Source: Rikenellaceae bacterium
Lineage (GTDB): Bacteria > Bacteroidota > Bacteroidia > Bacteroidales > Rikenellaceae
Length of the DNA: 64,000 bases
Reading direction: 5' to 3'
Assembly: GCA_015059955.1 (NCBI GenBank)
Contig: SUZK01000002.1
Coordinates: 62,001 to 126,000 of the forward strand
Shown here: positions 50,877-61,246 of the stretch, piece by piece
Layout: every line of letters starts with the position of its first letter
Numbering within the stretch: the stretch's first letter is position 1
The notes under the pieces: generated by a model
Databases searched by the model: none
What the model was told of the DNA's origin: nothing
The model's input: only the letters and a program-made list of their open reading frames with translations
Translations under genes and position numbers: made by a program

Positions 50877-51989
50877 ATGGCAACGCTCTATTTCCACATA
50901 CCTTTCTGTAAGCGTATATGCTCCTACTGCGACTTCTACAAAGTGGGTGCCATCGAGCTTGTGCCACGTGTCGTGGAGCAGATGCACAAGGAGTTGGAGG
51001 AGCGCCAGACGTTTGTCGCTGAACGACGTCTAAGCTCTATATATTTCGGTGGTGGTACCCCCTCGCTACTGAGTGCCAAGGACATCGAGTCACTTATTAA
51101 TCATGCCAGTCAACTATTTGATTGTTCTGCGGTTACGGAGATTACGTTGGAGGCCAACCCCGATGATATCACTGCCGAGTATGCCGAGGCACTATCGCGC
51201 ACATCGGTAAATCGCGTAAGCCTTGGTATTCAGTCGTTTGACGATAGGGTGCTCGGCTTTATGAATAGACGCCATACGGCAGAGGAGGCGGAGCGTGCTG
51301 TGCGAATTTTGCGTGCGGTGGGCTTCGATAACATATCCATCGACCTTATCTTCGGTGTTGCGGGCTTTGGTGACGACCACCTCGGCGAGTCGTTGCGACG
51401 CGCTGTGGCTCTCAATGTCGAGCATATCTCGGCCTACCACCTCACTGTTGAGCAGCGTACGAGACTCGGAGTGATGATGCGTAAGGGTGAATATACTCCT
51501 GTCGATGAGGAGCGTTCCGAGATGGAGTATTTAGCTGTGCATAAGGTGCTTAGCGATGCTGGGTACGACCATTACGAGGTGTCGAATTATGCACGAGAAG
51601 GGCGTTATGCCCAGCACAACTCTGCCTACTGGCGTGGTGTTGAGTATCTCGGTATAGGTGCTGGTGCACACTCCTTTTCGGGTGATAGTCGCGTGTGGTG
51701 TACGTCGACAGCCAAGGAGTATGCAGAGGGCAAATTATTGTACGAAGGCGAGCAACTTAGCGTTACGGACCATATGAATGAATATGTGATGACCTCGCTT
51801 AGAACATCGCGTGGCATAGATTTGCAATATATCTCAACACTATTCGGCGAGGAGCATGCGCGACGTATCGAACGGGGTGCTGAGTCGTGGTTGGCAACAG
51901 GTATGTTGCAACGTACAGATAATCGATTAGTTATACCTGCCGAGCACTTTTTACTTTCGGATGCAATAATTGAGTCATTATTTGTGTGA
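50877..51989 (+). CDS. hemW: Radical SAM heme chaperone HemW
   Basis: LYFHIPFCKRICSYCDFYK, YFGGGTPSLL; ATG at 50877. Confidence 0.93.
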   Translation: MATLYFHIPFCKRICSYCDFYKVGAIELVPRVVEQMHKELEERQTFVAERRLSSIYFGGGTPSLLSAKDIESLINHASQLFDCSAVTEITLEANPDDITAEYAEALSRTSVNRVSLGIQSFDDRVLGFMNRRHTAEEAERAVRILRAVGFDNISIDLIFGVAGFGDDHLGESLRRAVALNVEHISAYHLTVEQRTRLGVMMRKGEYTPVDEERSEMEYLAVHKVLSDAGYDHYEVSNYAREGRYAQHNSAYWRGVEYLGIGAGAHSFSGDSRVWCTSTAKEYAEGKLLYEGEQLSVTDHMNEYVMTSLRTSRGIDLQYISTLFGEEHARRIERGAESWLATGMLQRTDNRLVIPAEHFLLSDAIIESLFV

Positions 51990-52151
51990 TTTTTTTGCAT
52001 TTAAGAATTTTTTTCGTAACTTTACTATCCAAATAATTGAATATTTTGGCCATGGCCTTAATGTCTTGGACTCAATCTACTGAGCCATAGGATGTTAGGC
52101 TGTGAACGCGTCGTATTTGCAAACAAAAACTAATAAAATATATATAAGATT

Positions 52152-54179
52152 ATGTCAGGACTAAAATTCGACAAGCGCGAATTGGGCAATCTTGAGTACT
52201 CGCTCGATAGAGAGATGTTGGCAACGGATCGTCGTGGCGGCTATATGAGTACCACAATTGTATGCTGCAATACGCGTAAGTATCATGGTTTGATGGTGGC
52301 ACCCATCGACCAGAGCGACCGTACCTATGTGTTGCTGTCGTCGCTCGATGAGACTATTGTTCAGCACGACCAGTCGTTTAACCTTGCTCTGCACCGCTTC
52401 GATGGTGTCTACGAGCCTCGCGGTCACAAGTATATCACCGACTTTGAGTATACGCCTACACCTACGATTACCTATCGCGTAGGTGGCGTAATCCTCAAGA
52501 AGGAGCTTTTGTGGATTCACAAGCGCACGCAGCTTATGATTCGCTATACGCTGGTTGATGCTCACTCAGATACCACCTTGCGCCTACGTCCATTGTTGGC
52601 ATACCGCGATAAGCACGCTCTGTCGAAGGCAAATATGGATGCAGATGGTCGCGCATATCCAATCCCTTATGGTGTTAAGTGCCGCCTTTATGATGGCTTC
52701 CCATGGTTGCATATGCAGCTCGACAAGGAGGATGGAGAGTTCGTGGCTGCCCCCGACTGGTACTACAACTTCGAGTATCAGAAGGAGCTACGCCGTGGCT
52801 ACGAGGGGCACGAGGACTTGCTCACACCTGGCTACTTCGAGTTCAATATCAAGAAGGGCGAGAGCGTAATATTCTCGGCATCTACCGATATGATGGCATC
52901 GCCTGAGACTATCTCGGCAGTATATGAGGCGTCGTTGTCGCGTCGTACACATAAGGTTGACTTCCTAAGCTGCCTTGAGCACTCGGCGCGTCAGTTTGTC
53001 ATTCGTCGTCCTGGCGACCGCACTGAGCTCATCGCAGGCTACCCATGGTTTGGCCCATTTATGGAGGATACATTCATGGCTCTTCCAGGCCTGACACTCA
53101 CACAGGGCCACAAGGAGGATTGCATCGACGTTCTCGACACCTCGGTACGCGATATGGAGGCAAGCGGCCTGCTTGATGGTCGCATTGTGCCACCAACCGT
53201 TGATGCTCCATTGTGGTTCTTCTATACGTTGCAGGAGCTCAAGGGTTATATCCCCGAGAAAGAGCTATGGGCAAAGTATGGCGCCACCATGAAGCGCATC
53301 CTTGAGGTATACCGCCGTGGCTTCTCTGACGAGGTGCGCATGCACGATAATGGCCTTATCTGGGCATCGGCAGAGCGCCCACTAACATGGATGGGTACAA
53401 TCGTCGATGGCGCACCACTTACACCTCGCCGTGGCTACCCCGTAGAGCTTCAGGCGTTGTGGTATAACGCTGTTGAGTTCTGCTTGGCAGTGGCTAAGAA
53501 GCAGGGCGACAAGGAGTTTGTTAAGGAGTGGAAGGATCTTCCAGCACGCATCAAGGAGTCGTTCATCGCCAAGTTCTGGTTGGAGGAGGAGGGCTACCTC
53601 GCCGACTATGTGAACTACGACGAGCAGAATAAATTTATACGTTGCAACATGACAGTTGCTTGTGGTCTCGATTATAAGATGCTTAGTGAGGAGCAGGTGG
53701 TACGTGCTCTTCAGGTTATCCACCAGCATCTGCTCACACCACGAGGTCTTCGCACATTGTCGCCACGCAACGTGCTATATAAGTCGAACTACAACGAGGA
53801 TCAGCGCTCGCAGGACCTCGCATCACGTAATGGTTCGGCATGGATATGGCCACTCACCTTCTTCGTCAAGGCATGCTTCGACATCGCTGGCGAGAAGTAT
53901 CTCCCCGATGCTAAGCGCATCCTTGAGGCCTTCGACGACGAGCTTCAGACAAAGTGCGTAGGCTCGCTCTCGGAGCGTTTCGAGGGTGATCCACCACACG
54001 GCCCTCGCGGCTCGGTATCGCACGCCACCTCTGTTGCGGGTCTGCTCGCCATCAATGCTATGATAGCTAAGTATGAGCCTAAGAAGAGTGCTCGTAAGAG
54101 CTGCAAGAGTGCTGCTGCCGTAGAGAGTGCCGAGGCTAAGCCCAAGCGCAAGTGCGTACGCAAGAGTGTAAAGAAGTAA
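52152..54179 (+). CDS. Glycogen debranching enzyme (amylo-alpha-1,6-glucosidase)
   Basis: TDRRGGYMSTTIVCCNTRKYHGLMVA, AGYPWFGPFMEDTFMALPGL, Lys-rich tail. Confidence 0.92.
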   Translation: MSGLKFDKRELGNLEYSLDREMLATDRRGGYMSTTIVCCNTRKYHGLMVAPIDQSDRTYVLLSSLDETIVQHDQSFNLALHRFDGVYEPRGHKYITDFEYTPTPTITYRVGGVILKKELLWIHKRTQLMIRYTLVDAHSDTTLRLRPLLAYRDKHALSKANMDADGRAYPIPYGVKCRLYDGFPWLHMQLDKEDGEFVAAPDWYYNFEYQKELRRGYEGHEDLLTPGYFEFNIKKGESVIFSASTDMMASPETISAVYEASLSRRTHKVDFLSCLEHSARQFVIRRPGDRTELIAGYPWFGPFMEDTFMALPGLTLTQGHKEDCIDVLDTSVRDMEASGLLDGRIVPPTVDAPLWFFYTLQELKGYIPEKELWAKYGATMKRILEVYRRGFSDEVRMHDNGLIWASAERPLTWMGTIVDGAPLTPRRGYPVELQALWYNAVEFCLAVAKKQGDKEFVKEWKDLPARIKESFIAKFWLEEEGYLADYVNYDEQNKFIRCNMTVACGLDYKMLSEEQVVRALQVIHQHLLTPRGLRTLSPRNVLYKSNYNEDQRSQDLASRNGSAWIWPLTFFVKACFDIAGEKYLPDAKRILEAFDDELQTKCVGSLSERFEGDPPHGPRGSVSHATSVAGLLAINAMIAKYEPKKSARKSCKSAAAVESAEAKPKRKCVRKSVKK

Positions 54180-54200
54180 AACGTAAAAATGAGATAGATT

Positions 54201-55517
54201 ATGAGAGTCTTAATGTTCGGTTGGGAGTTCCCACCCCATATTGCTGGTGGTCTTGGTACTGCTTGCTATGGTATGACGCAGGGCTTGGCTCGCAACGATG
54301 TGGAGGTCATCTTCGTGATGCCCAAGGCGTCGGGTGATGAGGATCAGAGCTTCGTTAAGGTTGTCAATGCCAGCGACATCGAGGCACGCTATTGTGACTC
54401 AAGCATCGAGGGCGCAGATGATATCATGCGTAAGATTTCGTTCATCCATATCGACTCGAATATGGTCCCCTACATCTCGCCTGAGGAGTGGGCAACATAT
54501 CGTGAGGGCTACGAGCGTACGGGTAAGAAGTTCTGGGAGCGTCAGGGTGATAGCTGGACACAGCGCTACACCTTCTCTGGTAAGTATGGTGCCAACATCA
54601 TGGAGGAGGTAGCTCGTTATGCTGTTGTCGCTGCCGAGGTGGCACGTCAGCTGGAGGGTCAGTTCGACGTTATTCACGCCCATGACTGGTTGACATACTA
54701 TGCTGGTATCGCTGCTAAGCGCGTGTCGGGCAAACCATTGGTGGTGCATATGCACGCAACATCGTTCGACCGCTCGTCGAGCGACAACATCGACACACGT
54801 GTCTATGAGATTGAGCGCGGTGGTATGGCTGCTGCCGATATGGTCATCGCCGTATCGAACCTAACACGTAATATCGTCATCAACAAGTATAATATTGAGC
54901 CTGAGAAGGTTGTGGCAGTGCATAACGCTGTTCAGTTTGCCGAGAATGACAATCCGCTACCTGTGCGTGGCGTCGACGATAAGATTGTCACGTTCCTCGG
55001 TCGTATCACCTTCCAAAAGGGTCCTGACTACTTTATCGAGGCGGCAGCCAAGGTGCTCAAGCGCGTGCCTAACGTGCGCTTTGTGATGGCTGGCTCGGGC
55101 GATATGATGAACCACTGTATACGTCGTGCCGCACAGCTCGGTATCTCGGATCGCTTCCACTTCACCGGCTTCCTGAAGGGCGACGATGTGCAGAAGATGT
55201 TCCAGTTATCGGACGTCTATGTGATGCCTTCGGTGTCGGAGCCATTCGGTATCTCGCCTCTTGAGGCTATGCGCTCGAATGTCCCCACCATCATCTCAAA
55301 GCAGAGTGGTGTTGCCGAGGTTCTCGACTATGCCGTGAAGGTTGACTACTGGGATGTCGATGCCATGGCAGATGCCATCTACGGTTTGATTACCTATCCA
55401 GCTCTTGCCAAGATGTTCTCGGAGAAGGGCATGGAGGAGGTTAACAGCCTCAAATGGTTCAACGCTGCTACCAAGATTAAGGATGTATATCAGCAGGCTA
55501 TTGATAAGTGCAAATAA
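54201..55517 (+). CDS. GT4 family glycosyltransferase
   Basis: MFGWEFPPHIAGGLGTACYGM, HAHDWLTYYAGIAAK, MPSVSEPFGISPLEAM. Confidence 0.92.
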   Translation: MRVLMFGWEFPPHIAGGLGTACYGMTQGLARNDVEVIFVMPKASGDEDQSFVKVVNASDIEARYCDSSIEGADDIMRKISFIHIDSNMVPYISPEEWATYREGYERTGKKFWERQGDSWTQRYTFSGKYGANIMEEVARYAVVAAEVARQLEGQFDVIHAHDWLTYYAGIAAKRVSGKPLVVHMHATSFDRSSSDNIDTRVYEIERGGMAAADMVIAVSNLTRNIVINKYNIEPEKVVAVHNAVQFAENDNPLPVRGVDDKIVTFLGRITFQKGPDYFIEAAAKVLKRVPNVRFVMAGSGDMMNHCIRRAAQLGISDRFHFTGFLKGDDVQKMFQLSDVYVMPSVSEPFGISPLEAMRSNVPTIISKQSGVAEVLDYAVKVDYWDVDAMADAIYGLITYPALAKMFSEKGMEEVNSLKWFNAATKIKDVYQQAIDKCK

Positions 55518-55524
55518 ATAAAAG

Positions 55525-56712
55525 ATGAAATATATGAAGACTGTTTGTTTCTACTTTCAGGTACACCAGCCCTGGCGTTTGAAGACCTATCGTTTCTTCC
55601 AGATGGGCAACGATCACAACTACCTCGATGACTTCACCAACCGCGCCATCATGCAGAAGGTGGCTCGCGAGTGCTATCTGCCTATGAATGCACTCCTATT
55701 GAGCCTCATCGAGGAGAACAAGGGCAAGATTAAGTGCTCGTTCTCAATCACTGGCTCTGCTGTTGAGCAGTTCAAGGCATACGCTCCCGAGGTGTTGGAG
55801 TCGTTCAAGCGCCTTGCCGAGACGGGTTGCGTGGAGTTCCTTGGCGAGACATACTCGCACTCACTATCGTCGCTATACTCTGTTGACGAGTTTAAGCAGG
55901 AGGTGAAGCTCCATACGCAGATGCTCAAGGAGGAGTTCGGCGTGAAGCCTACGGCGTTCCGCAATACCGAGCTTATCTACTCGGATGAGATAGCCAAGGC
56001 TGTTGAGGATATGGGCTTCAAGACTATGTTGGCTGAGGGTGCTAAGCATATCCTCGGTTGGAAGTCACCTAACTTCTTGTATAGCGATGCTGCCGATAAC
56101 AAGCTGCGTCTGTTGTTGCGCAACTATAAGCTATCGGACGATATCGCCTTCCGCTTCTCTAATGAGGGCTGGCCAGAGTGGCCACTTACGGCTGATAAGT
56201 TCGCACAGTGGGTAGCCGAGGAGAATGGCGATGTTGTCAACTTGTTCATGGACTACGAGACCTTCGGCGAGCACCAGAAGGCATCGACCGGCATCTTCGA
56301 CTTCATGAAGGCGTTGCCCGCAGCACTCCTCGACAAGGGTGTAGAGTTCGCTACCGTCAGCGAGGCGTCTAAGCGCTTGCAGCCTGTGGCAGTGCTCCAC
56401 TGCCCCTATGCTATGTCATGGGCAGACGAGGAGCGCGATGTTACAGCATGGCTCGGTAACGACCTTCAGAACGAGGCATTCAGCAAGCTCTATGCCTTGG
56501 CTCCTAAGGTAAAGAAGGCTAAGAATAGGGACTTCGAGTATGTTTGGCACTTCATGCAGAACTCCGACCACTTCTACTATATGGCTACTAAGTGGTTCTC
56601 GGATGGCGATGTGCACTCATATTTTAACCCATATGGCTCGGCATACGAGGCATTCATCAACTATATGAACGTCTTGGCTGACTTTGAGATTGAGCTAAAC
56701 AAACTCCAGTAG
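55525..56712 (+). CDS. Glycoside hydrolase family 57 (alpha-amylase type)
   Basis: CFYFQVHQPWRLKTYRFFQMG, EFLGETYSHSLSSLY, FMDYETFGEHQ. Confidence 0.92.
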   Translation: MKYMKTVCFYFQVHQPWRLKTYRFFQMGNDHNYLDDFTNRAIMQKVARECYLPMNALLLSLIEENKGKIKCSFSITGSAVEQFKAYAPEVLESFKRLAETGCVEFLGETYSHSLSSLYSVDEFKQEVKLHTQMLKEEFGVKPTAFRNTELIYSDEIAKAVEDMGFKTMLAEGAKHILGWKSPNFLYSDAADNKLRLLLRNYKLSDDIAFRFSNEGWPEWPLTADKFAQWVAEENGDVVNLFMDYETFGEHQKASTGIFDFMKALPAALLDKGVEFATVSEASKRLQPVAVLHCPYAMSWADEERDVTAWLGNDLQNEAFSKLYALAPKVKKAKNRDFEYVWHFMQNSDHFYYMATKWFSDGDVHSYFNPYGSAYEAFINYMNVLADFEIELNKLQ

Positions 56713-56770
56713 AGGCTCATACGTGACGTGGTGGGGTATGATAATACCCCTTGAGCCACATGTTGTTGTG

Positions 56771-56811
56771 GGCTGCTGTTATCACAAAAGTGATTTCAGC
56801 AGCTCTCTTTT
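56771..56811 (+). terminator. Terminator after GH57 gene
   Basis: GGCTGCTGttATCAC-AAAA-GTGATttCAGCAGCT followed by T run. Confidence 0.85.
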
Positions 56812-56872
56812 TTTGGTATTCCCAATAAAAAGCATTAATTTTGTATGCTTATAGCCCATAACAATTAATGCT

Positions 56873-57328
56873 ATGAAAAAGATTCTTGAGATAGATTTCG
56901 AGCACTATGCCTCTATTGAGGATATGGATGCTGCCGACCGCGCGCTTGTCCGCGAGGCGGAGGAGGCAACGGCTACGGCAAATGCCCCACACTCACACTT
57001 CCATGTGGGTGCTGCCGTGAGGTTGCGTAGTGGTAGGACTCTTCACGCCTCGAACTTCGAGAGCGAGGTATACCCTGCGGGACTATGCGCCGAGCGCTCG
57101 CTGCTCTTCTACGTCGAGGCCAACTATGCCAATGACCCTATCGAGGCGCTGGCTATCGCCTCTAACCCTTCGCAGCGCGAGTGCTACCCATGTGGACAGT
57201 GCCGTCAGGTTATTGTAGATGTGGAGCACCGCCAGAAATCGCCAATACGCGTTATAATGTCGGGCGCCGGCACAGCCTCGGTTGTTGCCTCGGCAGAGAC
57301 ATTGTTACCATTCACTTTCAAGCTGTAA
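56873..57328 (+). CDS. cdd: Cytidine deaminase
   Basis: SHFHVGAAVRL, AERSLLFYVE, PCGQCRQVI. Confidence 0.93.
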   Translation: MKKILEIDFEHYASIEDMDAADRALVREAEEATATANAPHSHFHVGAAVRLRSGRTLHASNFESEVYPAGLCAERSLLFYVEANYANDPIEALAIASNPSQRECYPCGQCRQVIVDVEHRQKSPIRVIMSGAGTASVVASAETLLPFTFKL

Positions 57329-57329
57329 T

Positions 57330-58022
57330 ATGTTTACTATTAACGATATACTTTACGAAGATAACCACCTTATCATTGTCAATAAGCAGTGTGGCGACCT
57401 TGTGCAGAGCGACCCCGATGGCACTGAGGCTATCGAGGATCAGATTAAGGCGATGATTAAGATTCGCGACCATAAGCCTGGCGCCGTATTCCTGGGTGTC
57501 GTACACCGCATCGACCGCCCCGTAAGTGGTGCTGTGCTCTTTGCCAAGACATCGAAGGCGCTGGCACGTCTCAACGAGATGATACGTACCAAGCAGATTA
57601 AGAAGACCTATTGGGCCGTTACCGAGAGCTGCCCTGCCGAGGAGGAGGGTAGCCTACGCCACTGGATAGTGCGCAACGCCAAGACCAACCGCTCACATGC
57701 TCATATCAAGCCCAAGGGTGATGGCAAGGAGGCATTGCTCAACTATAAGGTGTTGGGTGCATCGACAAACTATACGCTCGTGGAGGTCGACTTGCAGACG
57801 GGGCGTCATCATCAGATACGCGCACAGCTCTCGGCCATAGGCTGCTCTATCAAGGGCGACTTGAAGTATGGCGCCAAGCGCTCGAATAGGGATGGCGGCA
57901 TATCGCTACACTCGCGCCGTATAGAGTTTCTCCACCCCGTAGGAGGCGCTCCCATATCTGTCACTGCCCCCACACCCAAGGGAGATGGTCTTTGGGCATT
58001 CTTCGAGGAGGCTAACAGCTAA
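57330..58022 (+). CDS. RluA family pseudouridine synthase
   Basis: VVHRIDRPVSGAVLFAKTSKAL; ATG at 57330. Confidence 0.92.
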   Translation: MFTINDILYEDNHLIIVNKQCGDLVQSDPDGTEAIEDQIKAMIKIRDHKPGAVFLGVVHRIDRPVSGAVLFAKTSKALARLNEMIRTKQIKKTYWAVTESCPAEEEGSLRHWIVRNAKTNRSHAHIKPKGDGKEALLNYKVLGASTNYTLVEVDLQTGRHHQIRAQLSAIGCSIKGDLKYGAKRSNRDGGISLHSRRIEFLHPVGGAPISVTAPTPKGDGLWAFFEEANS

Positions 58023-58038
58023 TAAATAGAAATTAGCA

Positions 58039-58491
58039 ATGAGGATTCTTATTCAGAGGGTTACCGAGGCGAGGTGCCGTATCGAGGGCGAGGTTTTTAG
58101 CGAGATTGGCGCAGGCTTGGTTGTACTTGTTGGCGTAGGCTATGACGATGGTGCTGAGGATATAGAGTGGCTTACGAAGAAGCTCGTGCAGCTGCGCATC
58201 TTCGATGACGAGGCGGGTGTCATGAATCGCTCGGTGCAGGATGTCGAGGGCGATGTGATGCTCATCAGTCAGTTTACGTTGCACGCCATGACCAAGAAGG
58301 GTAACCGTCCCTCGTGGATTAAGGCGGCGCCTGAGGCAGTATCGAAGCCTCTATATGAGGCCTTTATCGCAAGCGTAGAGCAGGCGTTGGGCCGCAAGGT
58401 GGCAACAGGTAGCTTCGGTGCCGACATGAAGATAGAGCTCACGAACGATGGGCCAGTAACAATTTGGATTGATTCAAAAAATAGAGAATAA
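58039..58491 (+). CDS. dtd: D-aminoacyl-tRNA deacylase
   Basis: MRILIQRVTEARCRIEGEV, LISQFTLHAMTKKGNRPSW. Confidence 0.95.
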   Translation: MRILIQRVTEARCRIEGEVFSEIGAGLVVLVGVGYDDGAEDIEWLTKKLVQLRIFDDEAGVMNRSVQDVEGDVMLISQFTLHAMTKKGNRPSWIKAAPEAVSKPLYEAFIASVEQALGRKVATGSFGADMKIELTNDGPVTIWIDSKNRE

Positions 58492-59762
58492 TGAGAAGAC
58501 TACTAACTTTAATTGCCGTCGTGCTTATCGGCGTGGCGTGCGAGAAGGAGGAGGATTTCGTATGTAAGGTTGTTGAGAGCGAGGCAACAAATATTACAAC
58601 AACATCTGTAACGCTGGAGGCCACTATCAATGCGAGCCATTTTGATGCCATCGACCGCGTAGGTTTTATGCTCGACGATGAGTTCCATTGGGCAGAGATT
58701 GGTCGTGTCTTTACATGTGTCGTTGAGGGTTTGAAGCCAAATACGATGTACGACTACCAGGTTGTTGTATATGCTGTTGGCGATAGCTGGTTGATGGAGG
58801 GCGGTAGCTTTACTACCCTTGCTGAGGGTGAGACCCCAGAGCCTGAACCCGAACCTGAACCTGAACCCGAACCTGAACCCGAGCCCGAACCTGAACCCGA
58901 GCCTACTCCCGACCCAACGGGTGGTATGACCTATCGTTCGGGGTGGTTTGAGTTGCCTATTGAGTTCGATGCTAATGGCGATGGTCGTGACGATAAGAAC
59001 TCGACATACTACTACGCTCACCACCTTTGCGGTGGCTCCGAGCAGAATGCCCAGCGCAGTGGCCGTGCACGTAATTACACCGTATGCTTCTCGTCGGAGC
59101 ACCACTGCCCTGTGTGGGTGGCAGCGCCTCGCCACTCTATGTACGAGGGCTCGGCAAACCGTACGAATGCCTATACGCAGGACCCACAGATACCATCTGA
59201 CATCCAGTACAGCAGTAAGTCGACAGGTGGTGGCTGTAACAAGGGCCATATGCTCGGCTCGGCAGAGCGCACATCGTCGACAGCGACAAACAAACAAGTA
59301 TTCTACTTCTCGAATATAGCACCTCAGTACTCCGGCACGTTCAATACTGGCGGTGGTGCGTGGAACAACCTTGAGGACCATATCGACGGCCTTGTATGCC
59401 GCGACACGTTGTACACCGTGATAGGCTGCTACTTCGATAAGTATACCGATAAGTATGGCAACACTGGCTCGCCAAAGAAGATATCGTTTGGTGGTCGCTC
59501 GGATGTGTCGTGCCCAACGATGTTCTACTACGCACTCTTGCGCACCAAGAGCGGCTCAACGGGTAAGAGTGTCAAGGATTGCTCGGCATCGGAGTTGCAG
59601 TGTGCTGCCTTCGTCATCTGCCACGAGCAGGACAAGGGCCACAAGCCACAGGCGCAGGATATTATCTCTATCGAGGAGCTTGAGCGCCTCACGGGCTTCA
59701 CCTACTTCGAGAATGTGCCTAACGCACCTAAGAGTACGTTTAACGCTAACGACTGGTTATAG
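58491..59762 (+). CDS. Secreted DNA/RNA non-specific endonuclease, lipoprotein with PE-repeat linker
   Basis: Lipobox LIGVACEKEE; EPEPEPEP linker; GCNKGHMLGSAER...FYFSNIAPQ. Confidence 0.87.
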   Translation: MRRLLTLIAVVLIGVACEKEEDFVCKVVESEATNITTTSVTLEATINASHFDAIDRVGFMLDDEFHWAEIGRVFTCVVEGLKPNTMYDYQVVVYAVGDSWLMEGGSFTTLAEGETPEPEPEPEPEPEPEPEPEPEPEPTPDPTGGMTYRSGWFELPIEFDANGDGRDDKNSTYYYAHHLCGGSEQNAQRSGRARNYTVCFSSEHHCPVWVAAPRHSMYEGSANRTNAYTQDPQIPSDIQYSSKSTGGGCNKGHMLGSAERTSSTATNKQVFYFSNIAPQYSGTFNTGGGAWNNLEDHIDGLVCRDTLYTVIGCYFDKYTDKYGNTGSPKKISFGGRSDVSCPTMFYYALLRTKSGSTGKSVKDCSASELQCAAFVICHEQDKGHKPQAQDIISIEELERLTGFTYFENVPNAPKSTFNANDWL

Positions 59763-59764
59763 TT

Positions 59765-60316
59765 ATGCTTATAGCACTACAAAAGCGCCGCGAGAATATC
59801 GCCGAGTATATCCTCTACCTGTGGCAGGTCGAGGACCTGCTGCGCGCCCTTCAGTTTAGCCCCGAGGCGATATACGCTACACTTGTGGCAAAGGTCGAGG
59901 GTGCTGACGAGCAGCAGAAGGAGAATATCTTTAATTGGTATATGCAGATTGTCGAGCTGCTACGCAAGGAGGGCAAACTTGAGAAGGGTCATATCGACCA
60001 TACGCTACACCTTATTGCCGACCTTCATAACCTGCACCTACAACTGCAGAAGTTGCCCGTCGGCGAGCACTACCGCGCGACGTACGTGCCTCTTGCGCTG
60101 GAGTTGCCACGCCTACGCTCGGTGATGGATAATAACGACATTAGCGATACGGAGCTATGCTTCCGCGCCCTCTATGCCGCGATGCTCTACCGCATCAAGG
60201 GCGAGCGCAATAGCGCCATTGAGGATACCCTGGCAGTGGTGTCACCCGCCATTGGCGAGCTCGCGGCGATATATGGCAAGGTTGAGCGTGGCGAGATAAA
60301 CCTCTTCGGCGACTGA
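59765..60316 (+). CDS. DUF4924-like protein
   Basis: 183 aa; KRRENIAEYILYLWQVEDLLRALQF. Confidence 0.65.
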   Translation: MLIALQKRRENIAEYILYLWQVEDLLRALQFSPEAIYATLVAKVEGADEQQKENIFNWYMQIVELLRKEGKLEKGHIDHTLHLIADLHNLHLQLQKLPVGEHYRATYVPLALELPRLRSVMDNNDISDTELCFRALYAAMLYRIKGERNSAIEDTLAVVSPAIGELAAIYGKVERGEINLFGD

Positions 60317-60414
60317 TGATGGGGTACGATTTTGCACCTAAATCACTAAAAGAGAAAATTATTTCGCCGATTTGTTTGCAATTAAAAAAAATCGTTGTAC
60401 CTTTGCACCTCGCA

Positions 60415-60442
60415 GATGAAGCGTTAATTGGGACGTTTCATC
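60415..60442 (+). promoter_or_regulatory. Hairpin in rpmH leader
   Basis: GATGAAGCGT-taattggg-ACGTTTCATC, 10 bp, downstream of TACCTTTG near 60397. Confidence 0.6.
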
Positions 60443-60492
60443 GGCAACGAAAGATAAAAACGGAACAAAAACAATAAAAAACAGATACGACT

Positions 60493-60660
60493 ATGGCAAT
60501 GAAAAGAACTTACCAGCCTTCTCGTCGCAAGAGAATCAACAAGCACGGTTTCCGTCAGAGAATGGCTACCGCTAATGGCCGCAAGGTATTGGCAGCACGT
60601 CGCGCAAAGGGTCGCAAGAAGTTGACCGTATCAGACGAGGCAACATTCAAGTACAACTAA
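60493..60660 (+). CDS. rpmH: 50S ribosomal protein L34
   Basis: [55 protein letters not shown]; not in ORF track. Confidence 0.97.
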   Translation: MAMKRTYQPSRRKRINKHGFRQRMATANGRKVLAARRAKGRKKLTVSDEATFKYN

Positions 60661-60685
60661 GCCACGGCTTAGGTACATGCAAAAT

Positions 60686-60716
60686 AACGCGAGTAACGAT
60701 TGTTACCCGCGTTTTT
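60686..60716 (+). terminator. rpmH terminator
   Basis: AACGCGAGTAA...TTACCCGCGTT followed by TTTT. Confidence 0.8.
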
Positions 60717-60860
60717 TGTGTTTGGGCATAAAGGGGGTGGGGTATAGTAAAGGTTAGTTCGGTGGAGGATATTGAGAGGGTGTTGGAGAGGTTGAGAGGA
60801 TAAAAAAACACCCACGAACTTAATTGCTCATGGGTGAGATGCTTTTGATATCTATGTAGA

Positions 60861-61220
60861 CTACTCTACTAACCAAATATTCCCTTTCTTGCTAACTGAA
60901 CAATATCTATCATTGTCGTTACCAATACTACATTTTATTATAAATGATACATTTCGTTTAGTATCTTGAATATTATTAAAGTAGATGTAAAATGCATCAT
61001 TTATATCAACCACCCATCCTGGACAAAAATCTTTTATCGAGCAGTTGTGCTCATATATAATTTTTTTGAGGACAATTATTTCTCCACTGATATTGGTTAA
61101 GCAAATCATAGACTTGTCTTTTGACCAACTTTGAACAGCAAGAGTGTTTTTTACTTTACTTCTAAAGAAGTTTGCAAGTTTAATGAGAAGATTCAATATT
61201 GGGGATATTATAGCACTCAT
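60861..61220 (-). CDS. Hypothetical protein, AT-rich
   Basis: 119 aa ORF, no recognised motif. Confidence 0.5.
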   Translation of the reverse strand: MSAIISPILNLLIKLANFFRSKVKNTLAVQSWSKDKSMICLTNISGEIIVLKKIIYEHNCSIKDFCPGWVVDINDAFYIYFNNIQDTKRNVSFIIKCSIGNDNDRYCSVSKKGNIWLVE

Positions 61221-61246
61221 AATTTATCGTATTTGATTAAAACTTA

